DNA of 64,000 nucleotides from contig CAWDHW010000015.1 in assembly GCA_963802205.1 (NCBI GenBank), forward strand, positions 79,048-143,047, given 5' to 3'. A program made the position numbers and the translations under genes. The notes under the pieces were generated by a model, which had not been told where the DNA came from, did no database searches, and worked only from the letters and a program-made list of their open reading frames with translations. Source of the stretch: DYRB01 sp963802205. GTDB taxonomy: Bacteria; Pseudomonadota; Gammaproteobacteria; Chromatiales; Chromatiaceae. Numbering within the stretch: position 1 is the first letter of the stretch; every line of letters begins with the position of its first letter. Positions 17,982 to 28,053 of this stretch are shown piece after piece.

Positions 17982-18386
17982 TTACTTCTTGCCCTTGGTC
18001 GCTGCGGCCGCCCCAGCCTTCGGGCGCTTGGCGCCGTACTTGGAACGACCCTGCCGACGCTTATCGACGCCCGAGGCGTCCAGGGTTCCGCGGACTGTGT
18101 GATAGCGCACGCCTGGCAAGTCCTTGACGCGACCGCCACGAATGAGCACGACCGAGTGTTCCTGTAGGTTGTGACCCTCGCCGCCGATGTAGGAGGCAAC
18201 CTCGAACCCGTTGGTCAGGCGCACGCGGGCAACCTTACGCAGGGCAGAGTTGGGCTTCTTGGGGGTTGTCGTATAGACGCGGGTGCAAACGCCGCGCTTC
18301 TGCGGACAGGCCTCCAGGGCGGGCACCGTGCTCTTTACCACCTTGCGTTGGCGCGGCTTGCGGACCAACTGATTAATCGTCGCCAT
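17982..18386 (-). CDS. rpsL: 30S ribosomal protein S12
   Basis: Decoding-centre protein. I start at MATINQLVRKPRQRKVVKST (134 residues); an upstream start would add five residues. Lys/Pro of the TTPKKPNSALRKVARVRL loop and GGRVKDLPGVRYHTVRGTLD, classic streptomycin-resistance positions, have wild-type residues (KKPNS, GRVKDLPG). About ten extra residues (AGAAAATKGKK) extend the carboxy terminus. First gene of the str block, about 245 bases from its promoter. Confidence 0.98.
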   Translation of the reverse strand: MATINQLVRKPRQRKVVKSTVPALEACPQKRGVCTRVYTTTPKKPNSALRKVARVRLTNGFEVASYIGGEGHNLQEHSVVLIRGGRVKDLPGVRYHTVRGTLDASGVDKRRQGRSKYGAKRPKAGAAAATKGKK

Positions 18387-18637
18387 ACAAAGGATCTCCA
18401 CCGGCGCTCAGGCGCCATCCACAAAATGACCGCAACTTGGTACCGTCGACCGACCTGCAGGGACAAACAGCATCTGTCGCCATGCCGGCCTTCGCCTGAG
18501 GCGAGGTTGGCGGCGAGCTTGCACCTTCCACGGATGACCTGCTTGGTGCCCGTGGGCCGTCACCCCGTCATTTGGCAAGGGCCCCCGGATTGGAAAACGA
18601 TCAAGCCGGCGTTGATCCGGCCGACTTGAGACGAAGC

Positions 18638-18666
18638 AGTATAGGGATTTGGGAAAGGCCCGTCAA
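18638..18666 (-). promoter_or_regulatory. sigma70 promoter of the str/S10 block
   Basis: On the minus strand TTGACG (18661-18666), a 17-base spacer and TATACT (18638-18643). This is a near-consensus housekeeping promoter facing rpsL. The transcript would have a leader of about 245 bases before the rpsL start at 18386. Within the leader, two helices (GCACC/GGTGC, 18521-18525 with 18545-18549; CCACGG/CCGTGG, 18528-18533 with 18550-18555) interleave and could not form together as simple hairpins. Confidence 0.75.
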
Positions 18667-18822
18667 TCAGCGCTAAACACTGATTTAATGTGTCTTCGCC
18701 TTTCGCCGGGTCGCCCCCAGCCCCTTGTCCGACCAGACAGCGCAGTCCCTGGCATCGAGGATCGAACCACCATGACCCAGATAGATCTTACTGTCGAACC
18801 CGCGCCGCAAGATGAGGGAATC

Positions 18823-18875
18823 GGTCATGGCGCCCCTGCCATTCATGGTCCGGTGTGGCACGGGGCGCCATGACC
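18823..18875 (-). terminator. perfect hairpin just after rpoC
   Basis: A 14-base perfect inverted repeat (arms 18823-18836 and 18862-18875, GGTCATGGCGCCCC and its complement), extended by TGCC/GGCA with one bulge, begins two bases after the rpoC stop. It is not followed by a clear U-run on the minus strand (next bases read GATTCCCTCATC), so it may be a 3'-end stabiliser, a processing site or a Rho-assisted end rather than a textbook intrinsic terminator. Confidence 0.55.
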
Positions 18876-18876
18876 G

Positions 18877-21800
18877 TTAGGGATGCTGCTCCTCCGAGGT
18901 ATTCAGCGCGTGCTTGAGGGCCTCCTCCAGTGCCTCCGTGGCCAGTTCCGCCTGACCCTCCACGGTCACGGCCCGGCGGCGCAGGCGGCGCTCCTTGTGA
19001 TAGGCAAGCCCGGTCCCCGCCGGGATGAGACGCCCAACGATGACGTTCTCCTTAAGCCCATTCAAGTGATCCACCGAGCCTCGCACCGAAGCCTCGGTCA
19101 ACACGCGGGTGGTCTCCTGGAAGGACGCCGCCGAGATGAACGACTCTGTAGCCAGAGACGCCTTCGTGATACCCAGCAAGAGCGGATTCCAGGTGGCAGG
19201 GTGCTTGCCCTCGGCCGTGACCCGCTCGTTCTCCGACAAGACCAGCGAGTGCTCGGCCTGCTCGCCGCGCAACAGGCGGGTGTCGCCCGGGTCGATCACC
19301 TCGACCTTGCGCAACATCTGCCGGACGATGACCTCGATGTGCTTGTCGTTGATCTTCACACCCTGGAGGCGGTAGACGTCCTGGATCTCCTTGACCAGAT
19401 ACTCCGCCAGCGCGGTGACGCCCTTAAGGCGCAGGATGTCGTGGGAGGCAAGCTCGCCGTCTGAGATCACCTCCCCACGCTCCACGCGCTCACCCTCGAA
19501 GACGTTGACGTGACGCCACTTCGGGATCAGCTCCTCCACCGCCTCGCCGTCGTCTTTGGTGATGACCAGGCGCTGTTTGCCCTTGGTGTCCTTTCCGAAG
19601 CCGATGGTCCCGGATGCCTCCGCGAGCAGGGCCGGCTCCTTGGGCTTGCGCGCCTCGAAGAGGTCCGCCACCCGCGGTAGACCGCCTGTGATATCGCGGG
19701 TCTTACTGGACTCCTGCGGGATACGTGCCAGGACATCGCCTACCCCGACCCGGGCCCCATCGGCTACGCCGACGATCGCCCCGGAAGGCAGGAAGTAACG
19801 CGCCGGAAGGTCCGTGCCAGCGATATTCAGTTCATTGCCCTCGTCGTCCAGGAGCTTGACCATGGGGCGAACGTCCTTACCCTGGGCCGGCCGCTGCTTG
19901 GGGTCTATGACCACAAGCGCCGTCAGACCCGTTACATCGTCTGTCTGGCTCTGCACCGTCACGCCATCGAGGAAGTCCTCGAATCGCAGGGTCCCAGCCA
20001 CCTCGGTCACCACCGGGTGGGTGTGGGGGTCCCAGGTGGCGACCACATCACCGGCCTTGGTGGCATCGCCGGCGCCGGCCCGCAGGGTCGCGCCATAGGG
20101 CACCTTGTAGCGCTCGCGCTCCATGCCCTTCTCATCTACCACCGTTAGCTCGCCGGAGCGAGACACCGCAACCAGGTTGCCGGAGGTATGACGGACGGTC
20201 TTGATGTTGTGCAGGCGCACCAACCCTGACGACTTGATCTCGATGCTGCTGACAGCGGCCGCCCGGGAGGCGGCCCCACCAATGTGGAAGGTGCGCATGG
20301 TGAGCTGTGTGCCCGGCTCACCGATAGACTGGGCCGCGATGACACCCACCGCCTCGCCCTGGTTCACCAGATGGCCGCGGGCCAGGTCACGCCCGTAGCA
20401 CGCGGCACAGACACCGACACGGGCCTCGCAGGTGATGGCGGAACGGACGCGCACCTGATCGATGCCGATCTGCTCCAGGCGCCTTACCCAGCCCTCGTCG
20501 AGCAGGGTCCCGGCCGGGCAGACGACGTCGTCGCTGGCCGGGGCATAGACATCGCTAGCGGTGACACGCCCGAGGATACGTTCGCGCAGCGGCTCCACCA
20601 CGTTGCCCCCCTCAATGATCGGGGACATCAGCAGACCGAACTCAGTGCCGCAGTCATGCTCCAGGACCACCATGTCCTGGGCCACATCCACCAAGCGACG
20701 GGTGAGGTAGCCGGAGTTGGCGGTCTTGAGTGCCGTATCCGCCAGGCCCTTGCGCGCCCCGTGGGTAGAGATGAAGTACTGGATGACGTTCAATCCCTCG
20801 CGAAAATTGGCCGTGATGGGGGTCTCGATGATGGAGCCATCCGGCTTGGCCATGAGACCGCGCATCCCCGCAAGCTGGCGAATCTGGGCGGCGGAGCCAC
20901 GCGCCCCGGAGTCGGCCATCATGTAGATGGAGTTGAAGGAGTCCTGGCTGTGGGGCTTACCCTCGGCGTCGGTCACGATCTCCTTGCCGAGTTTCGCCAT
21001 CATGGCCTTAGCAACCTGATCGTTGGTATGGGACCAGATATCGACGACCTTGTTATAGCGCTCGCCGTTGGTCACCAGGCCGGAGGCGTATTGGGCCTGG
21101 ATCTCCTTCACTTCGCGCTCGGCGAGTGCCAGGATCTTGCCCTTTTCCTCGGGCACGGCCATATCTTCCAGGCCGATGGACACCCCGGAGCGGGTCGCCA
21201 TGCGGAAACCCATGTACATGATCTGGTCGGCGAAGACGACGGTCTCCTTGAGCCCCAGGACACGGTAGCAGGTGTTGATGAGGGCGGAGATGGCCTTCTT
21301 GCCCATGGCCTGGTTGACCAGTTCGTAGGGCAGTCCATCCGGGACTATGTCGAAGACCAGGGCGCGGCCCAGGGTCGTCTCCCTGATGGCGATGGACGTG
21401 GTCAGAGTACCGTCGGGGCTCTTGACGACCTCGCGGATGCGTACCTTGACCTTGGCGTGGAGGTCAGCATGTCCCGTCTCATAGGCGCGACGCGCCTCCT
21501 GAATGCCCGAATAGACGCTGCCTTCACCGCGCGCTCCGATACGCTCGCGGGTCATATAGTAAAGTCCCAGCACCACGTCCTGAGAGGGGACAATGATGGG
21601 TTCGCCGTTGGCCGGGGACAGGATGTTGTTGGAGGCCATCATCAGGGCGCGGGTCTCGATCTGCGCCTCCAGAGACAGGGGCACATGCACCGCCATCTGG
21701 TCGCCGTCGAAGTCGGCGTTAAAGGCGGTACACACCAGGGGGTGGAGCTGAATTGCCTTGCCCTCTATGAGCTGAGGCTCGAAGGCCTGGATGCCCAGAC

Positions 21801-23091
21801 GGTGCAGGGTCGGTGCCCGGTTGAGCATGACCGGATGCTCGCGGATGACCTCCTCGAGAATGTCCCACACCTCGGGGCTGCCACGTTCGACCATCTTCTT
21901 GGCCGCCTTGATGGTGGCGGCCAGGCCACGCAGTTGCAGCTTGCTGAAGATAAAGGGCTTGAAGAGTTCCAGGGCCATGCGCTTGGGCAGGCCGCACTGA
22001 TGCAGCTTGAGCGTCGGGCCAACCACAATGACCGAGCGCCCTGAATAGTCCACGCGCTTGCCCAACAGGTTCTGGCGGAAGCGTCCCTGCTTGCCCTTGA
22101 TCATGTCCGCCAGAGACTTGAGCGGGCGCTTGTTGGTCCCGGTGATGGCCCGGCCGCGGCGACCGTTGTCCAGCAGGGCGTCAACCGCCTCCTGGAGCAT
22201 GCGCTTTTCGTTGCGCACGATGATGTCCGGGGCCACCAGATCCAACAGCCGCTTGAGGCGATTGTTGCGGTTGATGACGCGCCGGTAGAGGTCGTTGAGG
22301 TCCGAGGTGGCAAAGCGCCCCCCGTCCAGGGGAACCAGGGGGCGCAGCTCCGGCGGCAGGACCGGCAGGACCTTGAGAATCATCCATTCCGGGCGGTTGC
22401 CGGACTCGATGAGCGACTCCATGAGCTTGAGGCGCTTTGTCAGCTTCTTGATCTTGGACTCGGCAGTGGTGGTCTCGAGATCTTCGCGCATACGCCGGAC
22501 CTCGGCGGGCAGATCCAGGGTCCGCAGCAATTCATACACCGCCTCTGCGCCCATGCGGGCGTCAAACTCGTCGCCGTTCTCTTCCAGGGCGTCGAGATAC
22601 TGCTCGTCGGTGAGGAGCTGGCTGCGTTCGAGCTGGGTCATACCCGGGTCCACCACCACGAAGGATTCGAAGTAGAGGACGCGCTCGATGTCGCGGAGCG
22701 TCATGTCGAGCAAGAGCCCGATACGCGAGGGCAAAGACTTGAGGAACCAGATATGGGCGACGGGGCTGGCCAGGTCGATATGACCCATTCGCTCACGCCG
22801 CACCTTGGCCAGGGTCACCTCCACACCGCATTTCTCGCACACCACACCGCGATGCTTCAGCCGCTTGTACTTACCGCAGACACACTCATAGTCGCTGATG
22901 GGGCCGAAGATCTTGGCGCAAAAGAGCCCGTCGCGCTCGGGCTTGAAGGTACGGTAATTGATGGTCTCCGGCTTCTTGACCTCGCCGTAAGACCAGGACC
23001 GGATCATGTCCGGGGAGGCCAACCCGATTTTGATCGAGTCGAACTCCAGCGCCTGGCCCTGCTGCTTAATAATCTTGAGAAGGTCTTTCAA
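18877..23091 (-). CDS. rpoC: RNA polymerase beta-prime subunit
   Basis: 1,404 residues, the usual size (E. coli 1,407). The amino-terminal zinc ribbon has Cys70, Cys72, Cys85 and Cys88 (CVCGKYKRL and VVCEKCGVEV). The catalytic metal-binding motif NADFDGDQMAVHVPLS lies near 458. The second zinc site (CEARVGVCAACYGRDLARGH) lies near 890-910. It is separated from rpoB by a 136-base spacer filled with repeats. Confidence 0.99.
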   Translation of the reverse strand: MKDLLKIIKQQGQALEFDSIKIGLASPDMIRSWSYGEVKKPETINYRTFKPERDGLFCAKIFGPISDYECVCGKYKRLKHRGVVCEKCGVEVTLAKVRRERMGHIDLASPVAHIWFLKSLPSRIGLLLDMTLRDIERVLYFESFVVVDPGMTQLERSQLLTDEQYLDALEENGDEFDARMGAEAVYELLRTLDLPAEVRRMREDLETTTAESKIKKLTKRLKLMESLIESGNRPEWMILKVLPVLPPELRPLVPLDGGRFATSDLNDLYRRVINRNNRLKRLLDLVAPDIIVRNEKRMLQEAVDALLDNGRRGRAITGTNKRPLKSLADMIKGKQGRFRQNLLGKRVDYSGRSVIVVGPTLKLHQCGLPKRMALELFKPFIFSKLQLRGLAATIKAAKKMVERGSPEVWDILEEVIREHPVMLNRAPTLHRLGIQAFEPQLIEGKAIQLHPLVCTAFNADFDGDQMAVHVPLSLEAQIETRALMMASNNILSPANGEPIIVPSQDVVLGLYYMTRERIGARGEGSVYSGIQEARRAYETGHADLHAKVKVRIREVVKSPDGTLTTSIAIRETTLGRALVFDIVPDGLPYELVNQAMGKKAISALINTCYRVLGLKETVVFADQIMYMGFRMATRSGVSIGLEDMAVPEEKGKILALAEREVKEIQAQYASGLVTNGERYNKVVDIWSHTNDQVAKAMMAKLGKEIVTDAEGKPHSQDSFNSIYMMADSGARGSAAQIRQLAGMRGLMAKPDGSIIETPITANFREGLNVIQYFISTHGARKGLADTALKTANSGYLTRRLVDVAQDMVVLEHDCGTEFGLLMSPIIEGGNVVEPLRERILGRVTASDVYAPASDDVVCPAGTLLDEGWVRRLEQIGIDQVRVRSAITCEARVGVCAACYGRDLARGHLVNQGEAVGVIAAQSIGEPGTQLTMRTFHIGGAASRAAAVSSIEIKSSGLVRLHNIKTVRHTSGNLVAVSRSGELTVVDEKGMERERYKVPYGATLRAGAGDATKAGDVVATWDPHTHPVVTEVAGTLRFEDFLDGVTVQSQTDDVTGLTALVVIDPKQRPAQGKDVRPMVKLLDDEGNELNIAGTDLPARYFLPSGAIVGVADGARVGVGDVLARIPQESSKTRDITGGLPRVADLFEARKPKEPALLAEASGTIGFGKDTKGKQRLVITKDDGEAVEELIPKWRHVNVFEGERVERGEVISDGELASHDILRLKGVTALAEYLVKEIQDVYRLQGVKINDKHIEVIVRQMLRKVEVIDPGDTRLLRGEQAEHSLVLSENERVTAEGKHPATWNPLLLGITKASLATESFISAASFQETTRVLTEASVRGSVDHLNGLKENVIVGRLIPAGTGLAYHKERRLRRRAVTVEGQAELATEALEEALKHALNTSEEQHP

Positions 23092-23103
23092 CTTGAGTCT
23101 CCG

Positions 23104-23225
23104 GCGGAAATTAGTGAATAGTGGTTAGTGGTTAGTGAATCGTGAATCGTGAGTAGCCAAGGCCTAGGTCAGTCCTCGGCTACCCACTCGTCACGCTCCA
23201 CTCTCCACTATCTCGTCACTATCTG
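23104..23225. repeat. repeat-filled rpoB-rpoC spacer
   Basis: The spacer contains tandem-like TTAGTGAATAGTGG / TTAGTGG / TTAGTGAATCGTGAATCG units followed by the reverse-type CCACTCTCCACTATCTCGTCAC, and an inner GTAGCC...GGCTAC stem. A relative (AAGTGGATAG ... CTATCCAC) fills the pth-rplY spacer at 38178-38258. Function is unknown; it looks like a dispersed intergenic element inserted between two essential co-transcribed genes. Confidence 0.55.
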
Positions 23226-23227
23226 GA

Positions 23228-26200
23228 TCAATCCTGGTCCAGCTCGATATTGATCCCCAGGGAGCGGATCTCCTTGACCAGCACGTTGAAGGACTCGGGC
23301 ATGGCGGCCTCCATCCGGTGATCGCCGTCCACGATGTTCTTGTACATCTTGGTCCGCCCGTTCACGTCGTCGGACTTGACCGTCAGCATCTCCTGTAGCG
23401 TATAGGCGGCACCGTAGGCCTCCAGGGCCCAGACCTCCATCTCGCCGAAGCGCTGACCCCCGAACTGCGCCTTGCCACCCAGGGGCTGCTGCGTCACCAG
23501 GCTGTATGGACCGGTGGAACGGGCATGCATCTTGTCGTCCACCAGGTGGTTCAGTTTGAGCATATACATGTAGCCCACGGTCACGGGGCGCTCGAAGGCA
23601 TCGCCGGTACGCCCGTCGTATAGGGTCGTTTGCCCCGACTCCGGGAGGTCCGCCAATCGCAACATGGCGCGGATCTCGTCCTCCGTGGCCCCATCGAAGA
23701 CCGGCGTGGCGAGGGGTACACCCGCCACCAGGTGACGCGACAGGTCCAGGATGTCCGCGTCGCTGAAGCCTGAGAGGTCCTCGTGGCGACCGCTGGTGTT
23801 GTAGACCTTATCCAGGAAGGCCCGCAGCCCCGCCACAGCGCTGTTGGCCTGGGTGTGACGCTGCAACATGGCCCCGATCTTGAATCCAAGACCCTTTGCG
23901 GCCCAGCCCAGGTGCGTCTCCAAGACCTGCCCGACGTTCATACGCGAGGGCACGCCCAGTGGGTTGAGGACGATGTCCACCGGGTTGCCGTCGGCTGAGA
24001 AGGGCATGTCCTCCACCGGCACCACGCGGGAGATAACACCCTTGTTGCCGTGGCGCCCGGCCATCTTGTCGCCAGGCTGGATGCGACGCTTCACCGCCAC
24101 ATAGACCTTGACCATCTTGAGCACACCCGGAGCCAGGTCGTCGCCGCTGATGATCTTGCGGCGCTTGACCTCGAAGCGGTCACGGAACTCCTCGCGCTGC
24201 TGCTTGATCTGGTTGGCCACGGCCTCGAGCTGGCTGGCGGACTCCTCGCTGCGGAGCCGAATCTCGAGCCAGCGGTCATTCGACCCCTTCTCGATCAACT
24301 CATTCAAATAGGCCTTGGTGATCTTGGTCCCCGCCTTGAGGCCCTTGGGTCCGCCGTCCGCAACCTTGCCGATGAGCATCTTCTCGACGCGCTGGAAGGT
24401 GTCGTTCTCCATAATGCGCAACTGGTCGTCGAGGTCCTTACGGACCTGCTCCAGCTCCAGCGCCTCGATCTGGAGGGCGCGTTTGTCCTTCTCCACCCCA
24501 TCGCGTGTGAAGACCTGGACGTCCACCACGGTCCCAGCCATGCCGGATGGCAGGCGCAGAGACGAGTCCTTCACGTCGGATGCCTTCTCGCCGAAGATCG
24601 CGCGTAAAAGCCTCTCCTCCGGGGTAAGCTGGGTCTCACCCTTGGGTGTGACCTTGCCCACCAGGATGTCTCCATCGCGAACCTCGGCCCCGATATAGAC
24701 GATGCCCGACTCATCCAGCTTCGCGAGCGCCGACTCGCCGACGTTCGGGATGTCCCCCGAAATCTCCTCGGGGCCCAGTTTGGTGTCCCGGGCGAGGCAG
24801 TTCAGCTCCTCGATATGGATGCTGGTGAAGCGGTCATCCTTTACCACCCGCTCCGAGACCAGGATGGAATCCTCGAAGTTGTAGCCGTTCCAGGGCATGA
24901 AAGCGACGCGCAGGTTCTGGCCCAGGGCCAGCTCGCCCAAGTCCGTCGAAGGCCCGTCCGCCAACACGTCGCCACGCGCCACCACATCCCCGGGGTTCAC
25001 CAGGGGCCGCTGATTGATGCAGGTATTCTGGTTGGAGCGGGTGTACTTGGTCAGGTTGTAGATATCGACGCCCGGAACCCCGGGCTCCGCCTCGTCGTCG
25101 TTGACGCGTACTACGATGCGGGCGGCATCGACAGACTCGATGACGCCGCCGCGCTTGGCCACCACGGTGACGCCGGAGTCCTTGGCCACCACGCGCTCCA
25201 TCCCAGTCCCCACCAGGGGCTTCTCTGCACGCAGCGTCGGGACCGCCTGGCGCTGCATGTTCGAGCCCATGAGGGCGCGGTTTGCGTCGTCGTGTTCCAG
25301 GAAGGGGATCAACGAGGCGGCCACGGACACGATCTGGCGCGGGGAGACGTCCATATACTGGACCTCCTCCGGCGCCTTGAGGGCAAACTCGTTCAAGTGC
25401 CGGCACGACACCAGGGCATCGGTCAGGCGCCCATCCCCGTCCAGGGTCGTATTGGCCTGGGCGATGATGAAATTGCCCTCTTCGATGGCGGAGAGGTAGT
25501 CGATGTCGCTGGTGACGCGCCCGTCCTGCACCCGGCGATACGGCGTCTCAAGGAAGCCGAAACGGTTGGTCCTGGCATAGACTGCCAGGGAGTTGATCAG
25601 GCCGATGTTCGGGCCTTCAGGTGTCTCGATGGGGCAGACGCGGCCATAGTGGGTCGGGTGTACGTCGCGCACCTCGAAGCCGGCGCGCTCCCGGGCCAGA
25701 CCCCCGGGGCCAAGCGCCGAAACGCGGCGCTTGTGGGTCACCTCGGACAGCGGGTTGTTCTGGTCCATGAACTGTGAGAGCTGGCTGGACCCGAAGAACT
25801 CCTTGATTGCGGCTGACACCGGCTTGGCGTTGATCAGCTCCTGAGGCATCAGTCCCTCGGACTCCGCCAGGGACAGGCGCTCCCTGACAGCGCGCTCGAC
25901 CCGCACCAGTCCGACGCGGAACTGGTTCTCCGCCATCTCGCCGACGCAACGGATGCGCCGATTTCCCAGGTGGTCGATATCGTCCACGATGCCACGCCCG
26001 TTACGCAGTTCCACCAGGACCTTAAGGGCGTCGATGATGTCCGAGGTTTCTCCCTGGGCCTCGCGCAGGCGTTTGGAGAATTCGTCTGTGCGGCCGGCGA
26101 AATAGCGTCCGTCGTAAAGCACCCCGGGGCCGACCTCGGCCTCGCGGGACAAGCGCCGATTGAACTTCATGCGCCCGACCGCGGACAGGTCGTAGCGGTC

Positions 26201-27394
26201 GGGCGTAAAGAACAGGTTATGGAACAGGTTCTGTGCCGCATCCTTGGTGGGCGGCTCACCGGGGCGCATCATGCGGTAGATCTCCACCTGCGCCTCGAGA
26301 TCGCTGGTAGTGGGGTCGATCCGCAGGGTCTCGGAGATATAAGGACCGTGGTCCAGATCGTTGACAAAGAGGGTCTGTATCTCCTCGATCCCCTTGGCCC
26401 GCAGATTCGCAAGCAACTCGGCGGTCATCGGGTCGTTCGCCTCTGCCAGGACCTCGCCCGTCGCTGTGTCAACCTGGGACCGGGCCAGGATGCGGCCTTC
26501 GACGAACTCCGGCGGCACCGCAAGGCGCTCGACCCCCGCCTTCTGCAACTCGCGGATATGGCGGGCGGTGACGCGCCGGCCAGCCTCGACCACGACCTCA
26601 GTGCCAATCAGGACATCGAATCCTATGGTCTCACCGCGCAGGCGCTCGGGCACCAGAGCAAGCTCAATCCCATCGGTGCCAAAGTAAAAGGTATCGGTCT
26701 CGAAAAAGCGCTCGAGGATCTGCTCCACCGAATAGCCCAGGGCCCGCAGCAGGATGGTCGCGGGCAGCTTGCGGCGGCGGTCGATGCGGACGAAGACGTT
26801 GTCCTTGGGATCGAACTCGAAGTCGAGCCAGGACCCGCGGTAGGGGATCACTCGCGCCGAGAACAGGAGCTTGCCCGAGGAGTGGGTCTTGCCCTTGTCG
26901 TGATCGAAGAAGACGCCCGGTGAGCGATGCAGCTGAGAGACGATCACCCGCTCGGTTCCGTTGACGATGAAGGTCCCGTTCTCCGTCATGAGGGGCAGTT
27001 CCCCCATATAGACCTCTTGCTCCTTGAGTTCCTTGACGACCTTGGTACCCGACGGGGCCTCCTTGTCGTAGATCACCAGGCGCAACAGGACGCGCAAGGG
27101 GGCGGCATAGGTGGCGCCGCGCAACTGACACTCGCGCACGTCGAAGGCGGGCTCACCGAGGCGGTAGCTGACGTACTCCAGCACCGCAAACCCGGAATAG
27201 CTCTCGATGGGAAAGACCGACTTGAAGGCCGCGTGCAGTCCGGCGTCCAGCCGCCTTGCGGCCGGCGCGTCCTCCTGCAGGAAGTCCCGGTAGGAATCGA
27301 TTTGGGTGGCGAGCAGGAAAGGGACATCCAGGATGCTCGGCCGCTTGCCGAAGTCCTTACGGATGCGCTTTTTCTCGGTGAACGAATAGACCAT
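23228..27394 (-). CDS. rpoB: RNA polymerase beta subunit
   Basis: 1,388 residues (E. coli 1,342). The rifampicin region reads FFGSSQLSQFMDQNNPLSEV and THKRRVSALGPGGL, the rifampicin-sensitive wild type. The GDKMAGRHGNKGVISR catalytic-site segment and the carboxy-terminal FGEMEVWALEAYGAAYTLQE clamp region are intact. It follows rplL by 241 bases with a possible attenuator in between. Confidence 0.99.
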   Translation of the reverse strand: MVYSFTEKKRIRKDFGKRPSILDVPFLLATQIDSYRDFLQEDAPAARRLDAGLHAAFKSVFPIESYSGFAVLEYVSYRLGEPAFDVRECQLRGATYAAPLRVLLRLVIYDKEAPSGTKVVKELKEQEVYMGELPLMTENGTFIVNGTERVIVSQLHRSPGVFFDHDKGKTHSSGKLLFSARVIPYRGSWLDFEFDPKDNVFVRIDRRRKLPATILLRALGYSVEQILERFFETDTFYFGTDGIELALVPERLRGETIGFDVLIGTEVVVEAGRRVTARHIRELQKAGVERLAVPPEFVEGRILARSQVDTATGEVLAEANDPMTAELLANLRAKGIEEIQTLFVNDLDHGPYISETLRIDPTTSDLEAQVEIYRMMRPGEPPTKDAAQNLFHNLFFTPDRYDLSAVGRMKFNRRLSREAEVGPGVLYDGRYFAGRTDEFSKRLREAQGETSDIIDALKVLVELRNGRGIVDDIDHLGNRRIRCVGEMAENQFRVGLVRVERAVRERLSLAESEGLMPQELINAKPVSAAIKEFFGSSQLSQFMDQNNPLSEVTHKRRVSALGPGGLARERAGFEVRDVHPTHYGRVCPIETPEGPNIGLINSLAVYARTNRFGFLETPYRRVQDGRVTSDIDYLSAIEEGNFIIAQANTTLDGDGRLTDALVSCRHLNEFALKAPEEVQYMDVSPRQIVSVAASLIPFLEHDDANRALMGSNMQRQAVPTLRAEKPLVGTGMERVVAKDSGVTVVAKRGGVIESVDAARIVVRVNDDEAEPGVPGVDIYNLTKYTRSNQNTCINQRPLVNPGDVVARGDVLADGPSTDLGELALGQNLRVAFMPWNGYNFEDSILVSERVVKDDRFTSIHIEELNCLARDTKLGPEEISGDIPNVGESALAKLDESGIVYIGAEVRDGDILVGKVTPKGETQLTPEERLLRAIFGEKASDVKDSSLRLPSGMAGTVVDVQVFTRDGVEKDKRALQIEALELEQVRKDLDDQLRIMENDTFQRVEKMLIGKVADGGPKGLKAGTKITKAYLNELIEKGSNDRWLEIRLRSEESASQLEAVANQIKQQREEFRDRFEVKRRKIISGDDLAPGVLKMVKVYVAVKRRIQPGDKMAGRHGNKGVISRVVPVEDMPFSADGNPVDIVLNPLGVPSRMNVGQVLETHLGWAAKGLGFKIGAMLQRHTQANSAVAGLRAFLDKVYNTSGRHEDLSGFSDADILDLSRHLVAGVPLATPVFDGATEDEIRAMLRLADLPESGQTTLYDGRTGDAFERPVTVGYMYMLKLNHLVDDKMHARSTGPYSLVTQQPLGGKAQFGGQRFGEMEVWALEAYGAAYTLQEMLTVKSDDVNGRTKMYKNIVDGDHRMEAAMPESFNVLVKEIRSLGINIELDQD

Positions 27395-27568
27395 ACTGCC
27401 TTCCCTCGAAAGTGCTTGGAAAAATCCCCTTAGGGAGACCCTCCCACAACTGGAGTCTCCTGCGGGACTTCGGTGCCCCGCCCCGGCCTACAACGACGAA
27501 TCCTTACGCAACACGACCTGGGGCAAGCCGCCGGGTGCCCTTGGTCGCGGCCGAACCGCAGAAACGGT

Positions 27569-27597
27569 AAAAGGCCGGCGGCTTATCGCCGCCAGCC
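27569..27597 (-). terminator. rplL-rpoB attenuator-like hairpin
   Basis: Minus-strand hairpin GGCGGC/GCCGCC (27577-27582 with 27588-27593) extended to 27573-27597 and followed by TTTTACC. In E. coli a partial terminator lies at this very place and lowers rpoBC expression relative to rplJL. The rest of the 241-base spacer (27395-27635) shows no gene. Confidence 0.6.
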
Positions 27598-27635
27598 AGG
27601 GCCCACCTTGAAGCGGGTGGAGACGCAATGCGTCT

Positions 27636-28010
27636 TTACTTCACATCCGCAGTGGCGCCAGCCTCTTCGAGCTGCTTCTTGGCGTCCTCTGCCTCCGCCT
27701 TGGAGACGGCCTCCTTCACAACGGTGGGTACGCCCTCGACGGCGTCCTTCGCCTCTTTCAGACCCAGACCGGTCAGGGCGCGGACGACCTTGATTACGGA
27801 CACCTTGTTGGCGCCGAAACCGGTCAAGACGCAGTTGAACTCGGTCTGCTCCTCGACCGGGGCGGCATCGACGGCGACGGCCGGGCCGGCGGCCACGGCA
27901 ACGGCGGCAGTCACGCCGAACTTCTCTTCCATGGCGGCGATCAGATCAACCACCTCAAGTACGGTCATGTTGCCGATTGCGTCGAGGATCTCTTCTTTGG
28001 AAATTGCCAT
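27636..28010 (-). CDS. rplL: 50S ribosomal protein L7/L12
   Basis: 124-residue stalk protein that recruits translation GTPases. Amino dimerisation domain MAISKEEILDAIGNMTVLEV, an Ala/Val-rich hinge (about 36-52) and the carboxy-terminal factor-binding domain ending RALTGLGLKEAKDAVEGVPT are all present. It follows rplJ by 43 bases. Confidence 0.98.
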   Translation of the reverse strand: MAISKEEILDAIGNMTVLEVVDLIAAMEEKFGVTAAVAVAAGPAVAVDAAPVEEQTEFNCVLTGFGANKVSVIKVVRALTGLGLKEAKDAVEGVPTVVKEAVSKAEAEDAKKQLEEAGATADVK

Positions 28011-28053
28011 TGTCTGCTCCTAAATTGCTTCGTCTGTGAGGTTGTCAGCCGGG

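Noticed and set aside
18649..18873. Small plus-strand frame with MTQIDLTVEPAPQDEG between rpsL and rpoC
   Set aside because: No ribosome-binding site, overlaps the promoter and the hairpin, no family features.
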